NCBI GenBank assembly: GCA_934456315.1
Contig: CAKSHG010000097.1
Location: forward strand, 1 to 7,560
DNA length: 7,560 nt
Direction: 5' to 3'
DNA from: an uncultured Oscillospiraceae bacterium
GTDB lineage: Bacteria > Bacillota > Clostridia > Oscillospirales > Ruminococcaceae
Shown piece after piece: positions 1 through 5,261 of the stretch. A program made the translations under genes and the position numbers. Position 1 is the stretch's first letter; every line of letters starts with the position of its first letter. Below the pieces are notes generated by a model, which worked only from the letters and a program-made list of their open reading frames with translations, was not told where the DNA came from and did no database searches.

Positions 1-140
1 ACGGTGCTGCCCTCGTTGGTGCTGCCCATTCTGTCAGTTGCTCCTGATTTGAACAGCATAGCTTCTGCTAATGCGGTCTTTCCGCTTCCGCCGTGGCCGG
101 CAAGTAATATGTTTCTGATTTTGTCAGCAGTGAATGTCAT
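1..140 (-). CDS. EF-G-like translational GTPase, N-terminal fragment (runs off the left edge)
   Basis: The reverse strand reads from ATG at 140 into the window edge, giving 46 complete codons that begin MTFTADKIRNILLAGHGGSGKT. A P-loop (GHGGSGKT, residues 15-22) follows a short N-terminal strand, and the stretch after it (AEAMLFKSGATDRMG...) matches the start of elongation factor G family proteins, which move tRNA and mRNA through the ribosome using GTP. Canonical EF-G has AHIDAGKT or GHIDHGKT at this point; GHGGSGKT is what I recall from the second, less studied EF-G paralogue common in Firmicutes, so this is probably not the housekeeping fusA. A GGAGG ribosome binding site lies 7 nt before the ATG and a clear sigma-A promoter lies at 227-199. 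It is divergent from rlmA. Family call is firm; the exact subfamily is inferred from about 46 residues. Confidence 0.8.
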   Translation of the reverse strand, partial: MTFTADKIRNILLAGHGGSGKTALAEAMLFKSGATDRMGSTNEGST

Positions 141-198
141 AGGTAGACCTCCGAATTTAATATTTGCAGCCCGTTTGTTTTTCGAACTCCATGGTTCT

Positions 199-227
199 AT
201 TATATAGTAAAGCTGTACAAAAATCAA
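199..227 (-). promoter_or_regulatory. Sigma-A promoter for the EF-G-like gene
   Basis: On the minus strand, TTGATT (227-222) and TATAAT (204-199) are separated by exactly 17 bp. Transcription would start near 192, giving a leader of about 50 nt before the ATG at 140. The -10 is perfect consensus and the -35 differs from TTGACA at the last two bases. Confidence 0.8.
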
Positions 228-315
228 CCTGTTTTGTGAAGTTTTTTATTGCTCGATATACAAATTCCAGATTATGTTTTGTGCAACTTCTACAATTCGA
301 ACGCTAAAATAGCCC

Positions 316-344
316 TTGATTATGTTACTGTGATAGGATATAAT
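316..344 (+). promoter_or_regulatory. Sigma-A promoter for rlmA
   Basis: TTGATT (316-321) and TATAAT (339-344) are separated by 17 bp. The expected start site is around 351, which is the first base of the inverted AATTCGGAATT copy, so the whole palindromic element lies inside the rlmA leader of about 145 nt. This promoter diverges from the EF-G-like promoter at 227-199. Confidence 0.75.
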
Positions 345-348
345 AGTA

Positions 349-465
349 TTAATTCGGAATTTCGGTGTCCCGCTGCGCGGGACATATCTAAATGTAATTT
401 AATTGAAATCCGTCCGGCAAAGCCTGACACATTAATTCCGAATTCCGAATTAAGAATTCCGAATT
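349..465 (+). repeat. Palindromic AATTCCGAATT element in the rlmA leader (MITE-like or leader structure)
   Basis: This fills most of the 355-bp gap before rlmA. TTAATTCGGAATT at 349-361 is matched exactly by its reverse complement at 441-453. The core AATTCCGAATT occurs three times on the right side (434-444, 441-451, 455-465) and once inverted on the left (351-361). Between the arms are two further hairpins: TGTCCCGC/GCGGGACA (366-373 with 377-384, 3-nt loop) and GTCCGGC/GCCTGAC (412-418 with 422-428, one mismatch, AAA loop). The arrangement looks like a small non-coding palindromic insertion element, but since it starts at the predicted transcription start it also forms a closed, branched 5' leader ending about 17 nt before the rlmA ribosome binding site. 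No target-site duplication is obvious to me. Confidence 0.6.
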
Positions 466-495
466 TAAATATCACTTTTCCCGGAGGAACCCCCT

Positions 496-1371
496 ATGAA
501 CAACTCACTTCCCCTGACCTGCCCGGTATGCGGCGAAAAAAAAGATCACCCGCCGCGTCTGACGCCTGACGGAAAGACCCTGCGCTGTCCGAAGGGGCAC
601 TGCTTCGACATCTCATCAAAGGGATACGTCAACCTGCTGCTGACCCAGCATAAGAACGTCAGGGACCCCGGCGACAGCAAGGAGATGGCGCAGGCAAGGC
701 GGCTGTTCCTCGACAGCGGAGCCTATTCCGGGCTGCGGGACGCATTGTGCGAATGCGCCGCGAAGTACGCTGCGGAAATGGAAAAGCCGCTGACGATGGT
801 GGACTGTGGCTGCGGGGAGGGTTACTACACGGTCGGAATGTACGACGCAGTTCCGGGAATGAAGATGATAGGCGTGGATATCTCGAAGAACGTCCTTGCG
901 GCGGCGCACTCTCGTATCAACGCCAACGGCGTGAAGCGGGACATATTCTGCGCGGCGGCGAGTGTGTTCAGGCTTCCGCTGGAGGATCACTGCGCGGACA
1001 TGGCGGCGGTGATTTTCGCGCCGTTCCAGCGTGAGGAGCTGCTTCGGGTGGTGAAGCCCGGCGGAGTGATACTGACCGCTATCCCCGGGGAGCGGCACCT
1101 CTACGGGCTGAAAGCGGCGCTGTACGACCAGCCGCGGCTCAACGAGGTCAAGCCCTACGACGTCGAGGGCATGGAGTTCCTGGAAAAGCGCGAGGTGAAG
1201 TCCACACTGCGGCTGACGAGCCAGGAGCTGCTGAACGCGCTGTTCACCATGACGCCGTATTACTACAAGACCTCCCAGCACGACAGCAGCAGGCTGTACA
1301 GCTGGTTCGGAACCCATGACAGCTTCGAAACCGAAACGGAATTCCAGGTGCTGTGCTACCGCGTGAAGTGA
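496..1371 (+). CDS. rlmA: 23S rRNA (guanine-N1)-methyltransferase, RlmA family
   Basis: The 291-residue product methylates N1 of a guanine in hairpin 35 of 23S rRNA in the nascent exit tunnel, using S-adenosylmethionine; Gram-positive members usually target G748 and Gram-negative ones G745 (family knowledge). An N-terminal zinc site is visible: C9, C12, C31, H35, followed by FDISSKGYVNLL and the diagnostic QHKNVRDPGDSKEM block (51-64). The Rossmann SAM site is VDCGCGEGYY (102-111), with GVDISK further on, and the C-terminal LYSWFGTH region is typical. The length is close to that of E. coli RlmA. The ATG at 496 is chosen because GGAGG at 483-487 is spaced 8 nt from it and translation begins just before the zinc finger. 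It stands alone between its own promoter (316-344) and the hairpin at 1397-1421. Codon use is GC-rich like its neighbours; nothing suggests recent transfer. Confidence 0.93.
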   Translation: MNNSLPLTCPVCGEKKDHPPRLTPDGKTLRCPKGHCFDISSKGYVNLLLTQHKNVRDPGDSKEMAQARRLFLDSGAYSGLRDALCECAAKYAAEMEKPLTMVDCGCGEGYYTVGMYDAVPGMKMIGVDISKNVLAAAHSRINANGVKRDIFCAAASVFRLPLEDHCADMAAVIFAPFQREELLRVVKPGGVILTAIPGERHLYGLKAALYDQPRLNEVKPYDVEGMEFLEKREVKSTLRLTSQELLNALFTMTPYYYKTSQHDSSRLYSWFGTHDSFETETEFQVLCYRVK

Positions 1372-1396
1372 TGGAAGTTCTCCTTTAAATAGAAAC

Positions 1397-1421
1397 AGCC
1401 CGGGACAGAGTGTCCCGGGCT
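1397..1421. terminator. Bidirectional terminator between convergent rlmA and the micropeptide gene
   Basis: A perfect stem of 11 bp (AGCCCGGGACA/TGTCCCGGGCT) with a GAG loop lies 25 nt after the rlmA stop. The downstream tract is poor on the plus strand (TTCGCCTATG) and better on the minus strand (TGTTTCTATTT), so it may serve mainly the minus-strand gene at 1559-1479, whose stop is 57 nt away, while also ending rlmA. Confidence 0.7.
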
Positions 1422-1478
1422 TCGCCTATGTAAGGCTTTATTAGGTCAGAACTATGATGTCATGGAGTCTGCGGGCTA

Positions 1479-1559
1479 TCAGAAGCCGAAACCGCCGCAG
1501 AGCGCCTTGAGCATATCGCAGATCTGCTCAAAGCTGCATGCCTTAAAGAAATTGCACAT
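1479..1559 (-). CDS. 26-residue four-cysteine peptide, function unknown
   Basis: A short reading frame from ATG at 1559 to TGA at 1481-1479 encodes 26 residues beginning MCNFFKACSFEQIC and ending CGGFGF. Cysteines sit at 2, 8, 14 and 21, an almost regular 6-6-7 spacing, in a mostly hydrophobic peptide. I do not recognise the family. The case that it is a real gene is the expression signals: AGGAGG at 1574-1569, spaced 9 nt from the ATG; a promoter TTGAAT-17-TATAAT at 1632-1604; a strong hairpin at 1421-1397 downstream. It is an independent unit, lying after the terminator of the HAD operon and convergent with rlmA. The regular cysteines could bind a metal or an iron-sulphur centre, or be modified; the peptide could also be a small membrane-active or signalling peptide. 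No leader/core boundary, Gly-Gly site before the cysteines or modification enzyme is visible in the window, so a ribosomal-peptide precursor is only a possibility. Confidence 0.6.
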   Translation of the reverse strand: MCNFFKACSFEQICDMLKALCGGFGF

Positions 1560-1603
1560 GTTTCGTTACCTCCTGTTGAATTTCCCCGGAAAGGGATAAC
1601 TCT

Positions 1604-1632
1604 ATTATACATCATCTGGAGGCGACATTCAA
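1604..1632 (-). promoter_or_regulatory. Sigma-A promoter for the Cys-rich micropeptide gene
   Basis: TTGAAT (1632-1627) and TATAAT (1609-1604) on the minus strand are spaced 17 bp. The start site would be near 1597, giving a leader of about 38 nt that carries AGGAGG at 1574-1569. No other gene lies between this promoter and the 26-codon frame. Confidence 0.75.
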
Positions 1633-1668
1633 TGCAAAGATTATGCCAACCCGGGAAAAATCCCCCGG

Positions 1669-1700
1669 AAAAAATCGCCCCGCCGGTGCGGAGCGATTTT
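1669..1700 (-). terminator. Intrinsic terminator of the ABC-F/exonuclease/HAD operon
   Basis: On the minus strand a 12-bp stem (AAAATCGCTCCG with CGGGGCGATTTT, one G-U pair) closes a 6-nt loop and runs into TTTTTT. It begins 8 nt after the HAD stop codon. Confidence 0.85.
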
Positions 1701-1708
1701 CGTATTTG

Positions 1709-2413
1709 TCACAGATTTTCCATAATGAAGCGCTCCGCGTCGGCAATGCTGCCCTGCGGGTAGCCGCTGTAGTCCTGCTTGTCGGGATTCTCGACGAATT
1801 CGTTCGCGAGGAACACCTTAACACCGAGCTTTTCGGAAACCATGTCCTCGGAAACGCTGTTTCCGACCATTATGCACTCCTCTGGTACTGCGCCTGTCCT
1901 GCCGAGTATCTCCTGATAGTACTTCAGATTCGGCTTGCAGTAGGTGCTGTTGTCGTACCAGGTGACTAGCTCGAAATCCTCCGGCGCGAGGTTCACCCAT
2001 GCCATGCGGGTGCGCACGCCGTCCAGCGGGAATATCGGGTTGGTCGCGAGGACTACCCGCAGCCCCGCGGCTTTCAGGCGCTCTATCATCGGCTTGTGGT
2101 CAGGTATGTATTTCAGGCTCGCCTTAGCCTTTTCGAATTCGTGAGTGTAGAACTCGTCGCAGGTCCGGCGCGCGTCGGGAAGTTTCGGGTTCATTGCGTT
2201 GAACGTTTCCCAGAAAGCCTCAGAATTCAGCCTGCTGCCGTCGTTCATTATCATCGCCTTTGTGCCTGCCCAGACCGACTTTACAGTATGCTGCGGCTCA
2301 TAGCCCATTGGAGCAAGCCGCTTGCAAAGTTCGCTGAAATAGATCTTGATGAAATCGTCCTGCTCGAAAGGGAGCAGAGTGCCGTCCAGGTCAAACAGTA
2401 CTGTTTTCGTCAT
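1709..2413 (-). CDS. HAD-superfamily hydrolase (phosphatase-like)
   Basis: The 234-residue product has all four HAD motifs. Motif I is DLDGT with D8 the expected nucleophile and D10 the acid/base. Motif II is the threonine in VVLATN (T124). Motif III is the lysine in CKPN (K160). Motif IV is MVGNSVSEDM with acidic E189/D190 for magnesium. A helical cap lies between motifs I and II (about residues 16-110). These cytosolic enzymes normally remove phosphate from small molecules; the substrate cannot be told from sequence. The ATG at 2413 follows AAAGGAG with 7 nt spacing, and the start lies inside the end of the exonuclease gene (23-nt overlap), which points to translational coupling in one operon. 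Motif IV has GNS where GDS or GDT is commoner, a tolerated variant. Confidence 0.85.
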   Translation of the reverse strand: MTKTVLFDLDGTLLPFEQDDFIKIYFSELCKRLAPMGYEPQHTVKSVWAGTKAMIMNDGSRLNSEAFWETFNAMNPKLPDARRTCDEFYTHEFEKAKASLKYIPDHKPMIERLKAAGLRVVLATNPIFPLDGVRTRMAWVNLAPEDFELVTWYDNSTYCKPNLKYYQEILGRTGAVPEECIMVGNSVSEDMVSEKLGVKVFLANEFVENPDKQDYSGYPQGSIADAERFIMENL

Positions 2414-3347
2414 TCGGTTTCTCCTTTGCGGATTTTTCCGCAGCCTTGCGGCGCTCGATGGCGGCGTGCTGCTTTTCTATCTTCTTGAGGTAGGAATCCT
2501 TTGCTTCATCGTCGGACTTGTAGACGGAGCGTGTTACTGTCCAACGGTCAGCGGCGGCGCGTTTGCAGACCACCTTAACAAGGAACTCGCCGTGCTCCGG
2601 GCAGGTGCAGATGTTGTTCTTGCGCACCGCTCCCAGGGAGAGCCACTCGCCGTTTGAAAGCGGCTTTCCGCACTCCGGGCAGGGAATGGACGTGATATTC
2701 TTATCGGAAGTGACAGTGCGGATATCGCGGATATCCCGGAAAGCCTCCCGGGCGATTACCGGGCGCACTCCCGGCGACATTCCGGCGTACTCCGCAAGCC
2801 CCTTCTTCATATCCAGCCTGCGGCAGACCTCATAGGTGAACCACGCGTCGTTCATCGCGTCGTGCGCCTGGGCGTCCATCGGGATACTGAGCTTTTCCAC
2901 CGCGTCGGAGAGCGAGCACTGGACGCGCTCGCTGTCCACCTGATTCTTGTAGATGAGCTGGAGATTGACGTAATCGCTGCCGTACTGCGGATCCAGCCCG
3001 TGAAGCTCGAGATTATCCGCGAGCATCGCGATGTCGTCGAATCCCCAGGTGATGAACCGGAATTCCGGACCGCACCATTCCCGGAGCCTTGCGAAAGCCT
3101 CGGGAAATTTCTCGCCCTTTGAGAGCATGGCGCTGGTTATTCCGGTGATTTTTTCAACGTGGCGGTTCATCTTCTTGTAGTATTTCGGAGCAACGTTGAT
3201 TTTCAGGCGGTCGATGAGGTCGAAGTTCTCGTCGCACTTCACCGCTCCTATCTGGATTATCTCGCCCCGGAGCAGCACCGGCTTTTCCACGGTATGTGCG
3301 CGGTCGAGCGCCTGGTTCCACTCCATGTCAAGTATGATATAGTTCAT
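2391..3347 (-). CDS. DEDDh-type 3'-5' exonuclease with C-terminal zinc ribbon
   Basis: The 318-residue protein carries an RNase T/DnaQ-type exonuclease fold: ILDMEWNQ gives D7 and E9, TWGFDDIAML gives D105, and AHDAMNDAW gives H162 and D167, the full two-metal DEDDh set. The catalytic domain ends near residue 180. A zinc-ribbon-like segment follows (C223, C226, C249, H252, with C247 as an alternative ligand), then a lysine/alanine/glutamate-rich charged tail from about 290. The family removes nucleotides from 3' ends of RNA or DNA; the variant resembles the KapD/ERI-1-like group more than polymerase epsilon, so RNA is a likely substrate (inference). GGGAG lies 7 nt before ATG at 3347, and the gene starts 12 nt after the ABC-F stop, so it is the middle gene of the operon. 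The added ribbon may bind nucleic acid or the ribosome. Confidence 0.85.
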   Translation of the reverse strand: MNYIILDMEWNQALDRAHTVEKPVLLRGEIIQIGAVKCDENFDLIDRLKINVAPKYYKKMNRHVEKITGITSAMLSKGEKFPEAFARLREWCGPEFRFITWGFDDIAMLADNLELHGLDPQYGSDYVNLQLIYKNQVDSERVQCSLSDAVEKLSIPMDAQAHDAMNDAWFTYEVCRRLDMKKGLAEYAGMSPGVRPVIAREAFRDIRDIRTVTSDKNITSIPCPECGKPLSNGEWLSLGAVRKNNICTCPEHGEFLVKVVCKRAAADRWTVTRSVYKSDDEAKDSYLKKIEKQHAAIERRKAAEKSAKEKPNDENSTV

Positions 3348-3359
3348 TCACGCGCTCCC

Positions 3360-4973
3360 TTAAAGCATGAGCTTTCCGCCGACGTTCTCGTGGCGCCATG
3401 CAACGAAGTCGTCGTAGGTCCCCTGGCGGTCGAGGCAGCCGTTTTCGGTTATCTCGATTATGCGGTTAGCGGCGGTTTCGAGTATCTCATGGTCGTGGGA
3501 AGCGAACAGCAGGTTGCCCTTGAATTCGGACAGACCGTTGTTTACGGCGGTGATGGACTCGAGGTCGAGGTGGTTGGTCGGACGGTCGAGAATGAGCACG
3601 TTGCTCTGGAACAGCATCATTCTGGAGAACATGCAGCGTACCTTTTCGCCGCCGGAGAGCACGTTGACCTGCTTGAAAACGTCGTCGCCGCTGAACAGCA
3701 TGCGCCCGAGGAATCCGCGCAGATAGCTCTCTGTTTCGTCCTTGGAGTACTGGCGCATCCAGTCGATGATGGAAAGCTGGCAGTTGTCGAAGAACGCGCT
3801 GTTGTCGTTCGGGAAGTAGCTTACCGAGGTGGTTGATCCCCACTTGAACGTACCCTCGTCCGGCTCCATTTCCTCCATGAGGATCTTGAACAGCGTAGTT
3901 ACTGCGATCTCGTTGTTGCCGACAAACGCTATCTTGTCGCCCTTGCCGACGGTGAAGCTCACGTTGTTGAGCACCTTGACGCCGTCAACGGTCTTGGAAA
4001 GCCCGGTCACCTGGAGGATATCCTTGCCGACCTCGCGCTCCATGTCGAACGCGATGTAGGGGTACTTTCTGGAGGAAGCGGGAAGTTCCTCAACGGTCAG
4101 CTTGTCGATGAGCTTGCGGCGGGAGGTCGCCTGCTTGGATTTGGACTTGTTCGCGGAGAACCGCGCGATGAAGTTCTGGAGTTCCTTTATCTTTTCCTCT
4201 GCGCGCTTGTTCTGCTGCTTTATCATGCGCTGAATGAGCTGGGAGGATTCATACCAGAATTCGTAGTTGCCGACGTACATCTTGATCTTTCCGTAGTCGA
4301 TATCCACGATGTGGGTGCAGACGTTGTTCAGGAAGTGACGGTCGTGGGATACTACGATGACTGTACCGAAGTACTCCGCGAGGAAGTCCTCCAGCCAGGA
4401 AACCGCCTCGACGTCGAGGTGGTTGGTAGGCTCGTCCATCAGGATAATGTCAGGATTTCCGAACAGGCACTGCGCGAGCAGCACCTTGACTTTTTCGTTA
4501 CCGGTCAGGGAGTCCATCTTCTGGTAGAGTATCTCCTCGGGAAGTCCCAGACCCTGTATCAGCTTGGAAGCGTCGGATTCAGCCTCCCAGCCGTTGAGCT
4601 CTGCGAATTCCGCCTCCAGTTCGGAAGCGCGGGTGCCGTCCTCCTCGGAGAAATCCTCCTTGGCGTAGAGCGCGTCCTTTTCCTTCATGATGTCGTAAAG
4701 GCGCTTGTTGCCGAGGATCACGGTGTCCTGCACGGTGTATTCGTCGAACGCGTAGTGATCCTGGCGGAGCACCGACATGCGAAGCTCCGCGGGCTTGGAA
4801 ACGCTGCCCTTGGTAGGCTCAAGGTCGCCGCAGAGCACCTTGAGGAATGTGGATTTTCCGGCGCCGTTCGCGCCGATGACGCCGTAGCAGTTGCCGGCGG
4901 TGAATTTCAGGTCTACGTCCTTGAAAAGAAGCTGTCCGCCGAAGCTGACGCTTACATCAGATACTGTTATCAA
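3360..4973 (-). CDS. ABC-F family ATPase (YkpA/YbiT-like), with one degenerate ATP site
   Basis: The 537-residue protein has two ABC ATPase domains and no membrane segments, the ABC-F layout; such proteins bind the ribosomal E site and affect translation or, in some groups, antibiotic resistance. Domain 1 has Walker A GANGAGKS (34-41), Q71, signature LTGNE (156-160), Walker B ILMDEPTNHLD (177-187) and H210. A basic, helical linker (about 240-300, rich in K, Q and R) joins domain 2, which has GNNEIAVTT (352-360) in place of Walker A, N389 at the Q-loop, signature LSGGE (439-443), ILDRPTNHLD (461-470) with R464 at the catalytic Glu position, and the His in FASHD. The start is TTG at 4973, with AGGAG 7 nt before it; a nearby ATG upstream is in another frame. 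It heads a three-gene operon. Subgroup call rests on the short arm insertion and SGNEK/TGNEK-like signature, from memory. Confidence 0.9.
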   Translation of the reverse strand: MITVSDVSVSFGGQLLFKDVDLKFTAGNCYGVIGANGAGKSTFLKVLCGDLEPTKGSVSKPAELRMSVLRQDHYAFDEYTVQDTVILGNKRLYDIMKEKDALYAKEDFSEEDGTRASELEAEFAELNGWEAESDASKLIQGLGLPEEILYQKMDSLTGNEKVKVLLAQCLFGNPDIILMDEPTNHLDVEAVSWLEDFLAEYFGTVIVVSHDRHFLNNVCTHIVDIDYGKIKMYVGNYEFWYESSQLIQRMIKQQNKRAEEKIKELQNFIARFSANKSKSKQATSRRKLIDKLTVEELPASSRKYPYIAFDMEREVGKDILQVTGLSKTVDGVKVLNNVSFTVGKGDKIAFVGNNEIAVTTLFKILMEEMEPDEGTFKWGSTTSVSYFPNDNSAFFDNCQLSIIDWMRQYSKDETESYLRGFLGRMLFSGDDVFKQVNVLSGGEKVRCMFSRMMLFQSNVLILDRPTNHLDLESITAVNNGLSEFKGNLLFASHDHEILETAANRIIEITENGCLDRQGTYDDFVAWRHENVGGKLML

Positions 4974-4980
4974 TTCTATT

Positions 4981-4985
4981 CTCCT
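4981..4985 (-). promoter_or_regulatory. Ribosome binding site fixing the TTG start of the ABC-F gene
   Basis: AGGAG is followed by 7 nt and then TTG at 4973-4971. The only nearby ATG, about 20 nt upstream, is out of frame, and the TTG frame starts exactly where ABC-F proteins begin (M-I-T-V-S-D-V). Confidence 0.8.
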
Positions 4986-5016
4986 TTTTCATGTTGATAG
5001 GTACACATACAATATC

Positions 5017-5045
5017 AGTATAACACATTCCGGCAGGAATTACAA
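5017..5045 (-). promoter_or_regulatory. Probable promoter for the ABC-F operon
   Basis: On the minus strand TTGTAA (5045-5040) and TATACT (5022-5017) are 17 bp apart, and the -10 is preceded by TGT, an extended -10. The start would be near 5010, giving a leader of about 37 nt. It lies downstream of the terminator at 5131-5101, so the operon need not depend on read-through from abrB. Confidence 0.65.
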
Positions 5046-5100
5046 GTGTTTTGGGCGATTTTTTCCGGAATAATCCGTGACCGGGCGCATATACATTATA

Positions 5101-5131
5101 AAAGAAAAACCCCGGCACTATTGCGCCGAGG
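5101..5131 (-). terminator. Intrinsic terminator after the rod-like RNA
   Basis: On the minus strand CCTCGGCGC pairs with GTGCCGGGG (9 bp with two G-U pairs, AATA loop) and is followed by TTTTTCTTT. It starts 3 nt after the closing helix of the structured RNA at 5240-5135 and precedes the ABC-F promoter. Confidence 0.85.
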
Positions 5132-5246
5132 CAACAGGCAGCCGATAAACCGCCATCTGCGTTGTCACTCCTCACGGCGACAGGCACAAAGCCTGGTCGC
5201 CGTGAGGGTTCCTAGCATCTGACGATTTCTCGGCAGCCTGGACATA
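5101..5246 (-). ncRNA. Candidate structured small RNA or abrB 3'-UTR element, family unknown
   Basis: This occupies most of the gap between abrB and the ABC-F gene. Read on the minus strand, the 106 nt from 5240 to 5135 fold into a rod: closing helix CAGGCTGCCGA/TCGGCTGCCTG (5240-5230 with 5145-5135, one T-T mismatch), a G-A mismatch, helix AAATCGTCA/TGGCGGTTT (5228-5220 with 5155-5147), a tandem GA/GA (5219-5218 with 5157-5156), TGC/GCA, a purine-rich internal loop (TAGGAAC, 5214-5208, facing AGTGACAAC, 5169-5161), then a hairpin of about 16 bp (5207-5170) with a 5-nt loop. A terminator follows directly. An extended -10 (TGATATACT, 5261-5253) overlaps the abrB stop codon and would start RNA around 5246, though I see no good -35. 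It might be an independent sRNA, the abrB 3' end, or an attenuator. I could not match it to a known riboswitch, 6S RNA, SRP RNA or tmRNA by its conserved bases. Confidence 0.55.
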
Positions 5247-5252
5247 TATGTA

Positions 5253-5261
5253 AGTATATCA
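5253..5261 (-). promoter_or_regulatory. Possible extended -10 promoter for the structured RNA
   Basis: TGATATACT on the minus strand fits TGn-TATAAT with one change, and its TGA is also the stop codon of abrB. The start site would fall about 6 nt before the closing helix of the RNA. The 17-bp-upstream hexamer (CAGAGC) is unlike TTGACA, so the call is weak. Confidence 0.35.

Noticed and set aside
616..1317. Long open frame on the minus strand opposite rlmA
   Set aside because: It is the antisense shadow of a GC-rich gene with a clear family assignment; its product has no recognisable motif and no ribosome binding site.
1651..1668. GC-rich palindrome next to the HAD terminator (CCGGG...CCCGG)
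   Set aside because: It directly follows a complete terminator and has no T-run of its own; no separate function can be supported.
3159..3836. 225-codon open frame on the plus strand across the exonuclease/ABC-F junction
   Set aside because: It crosses two well-identified minus-strand genes, is low-complexity (V, E, A, H) and has no expression signals.
4311..4997. 228-codon open frame on the plus strand opposite the ABC-F gene
   Set aside because: Antisense shadow; the minus-strand protein has intact ATPase motifs in this span.
5101..5246. Known riboswitch, T-box, 6S or SRP RNA
   Set aside because: Conserved sequence marks of these classes that I can recall (for example the T-box TGG bulge region, SRP GGAA loop, S-box and cobalamin cores) are not present, and the length is short for 6S RNA.
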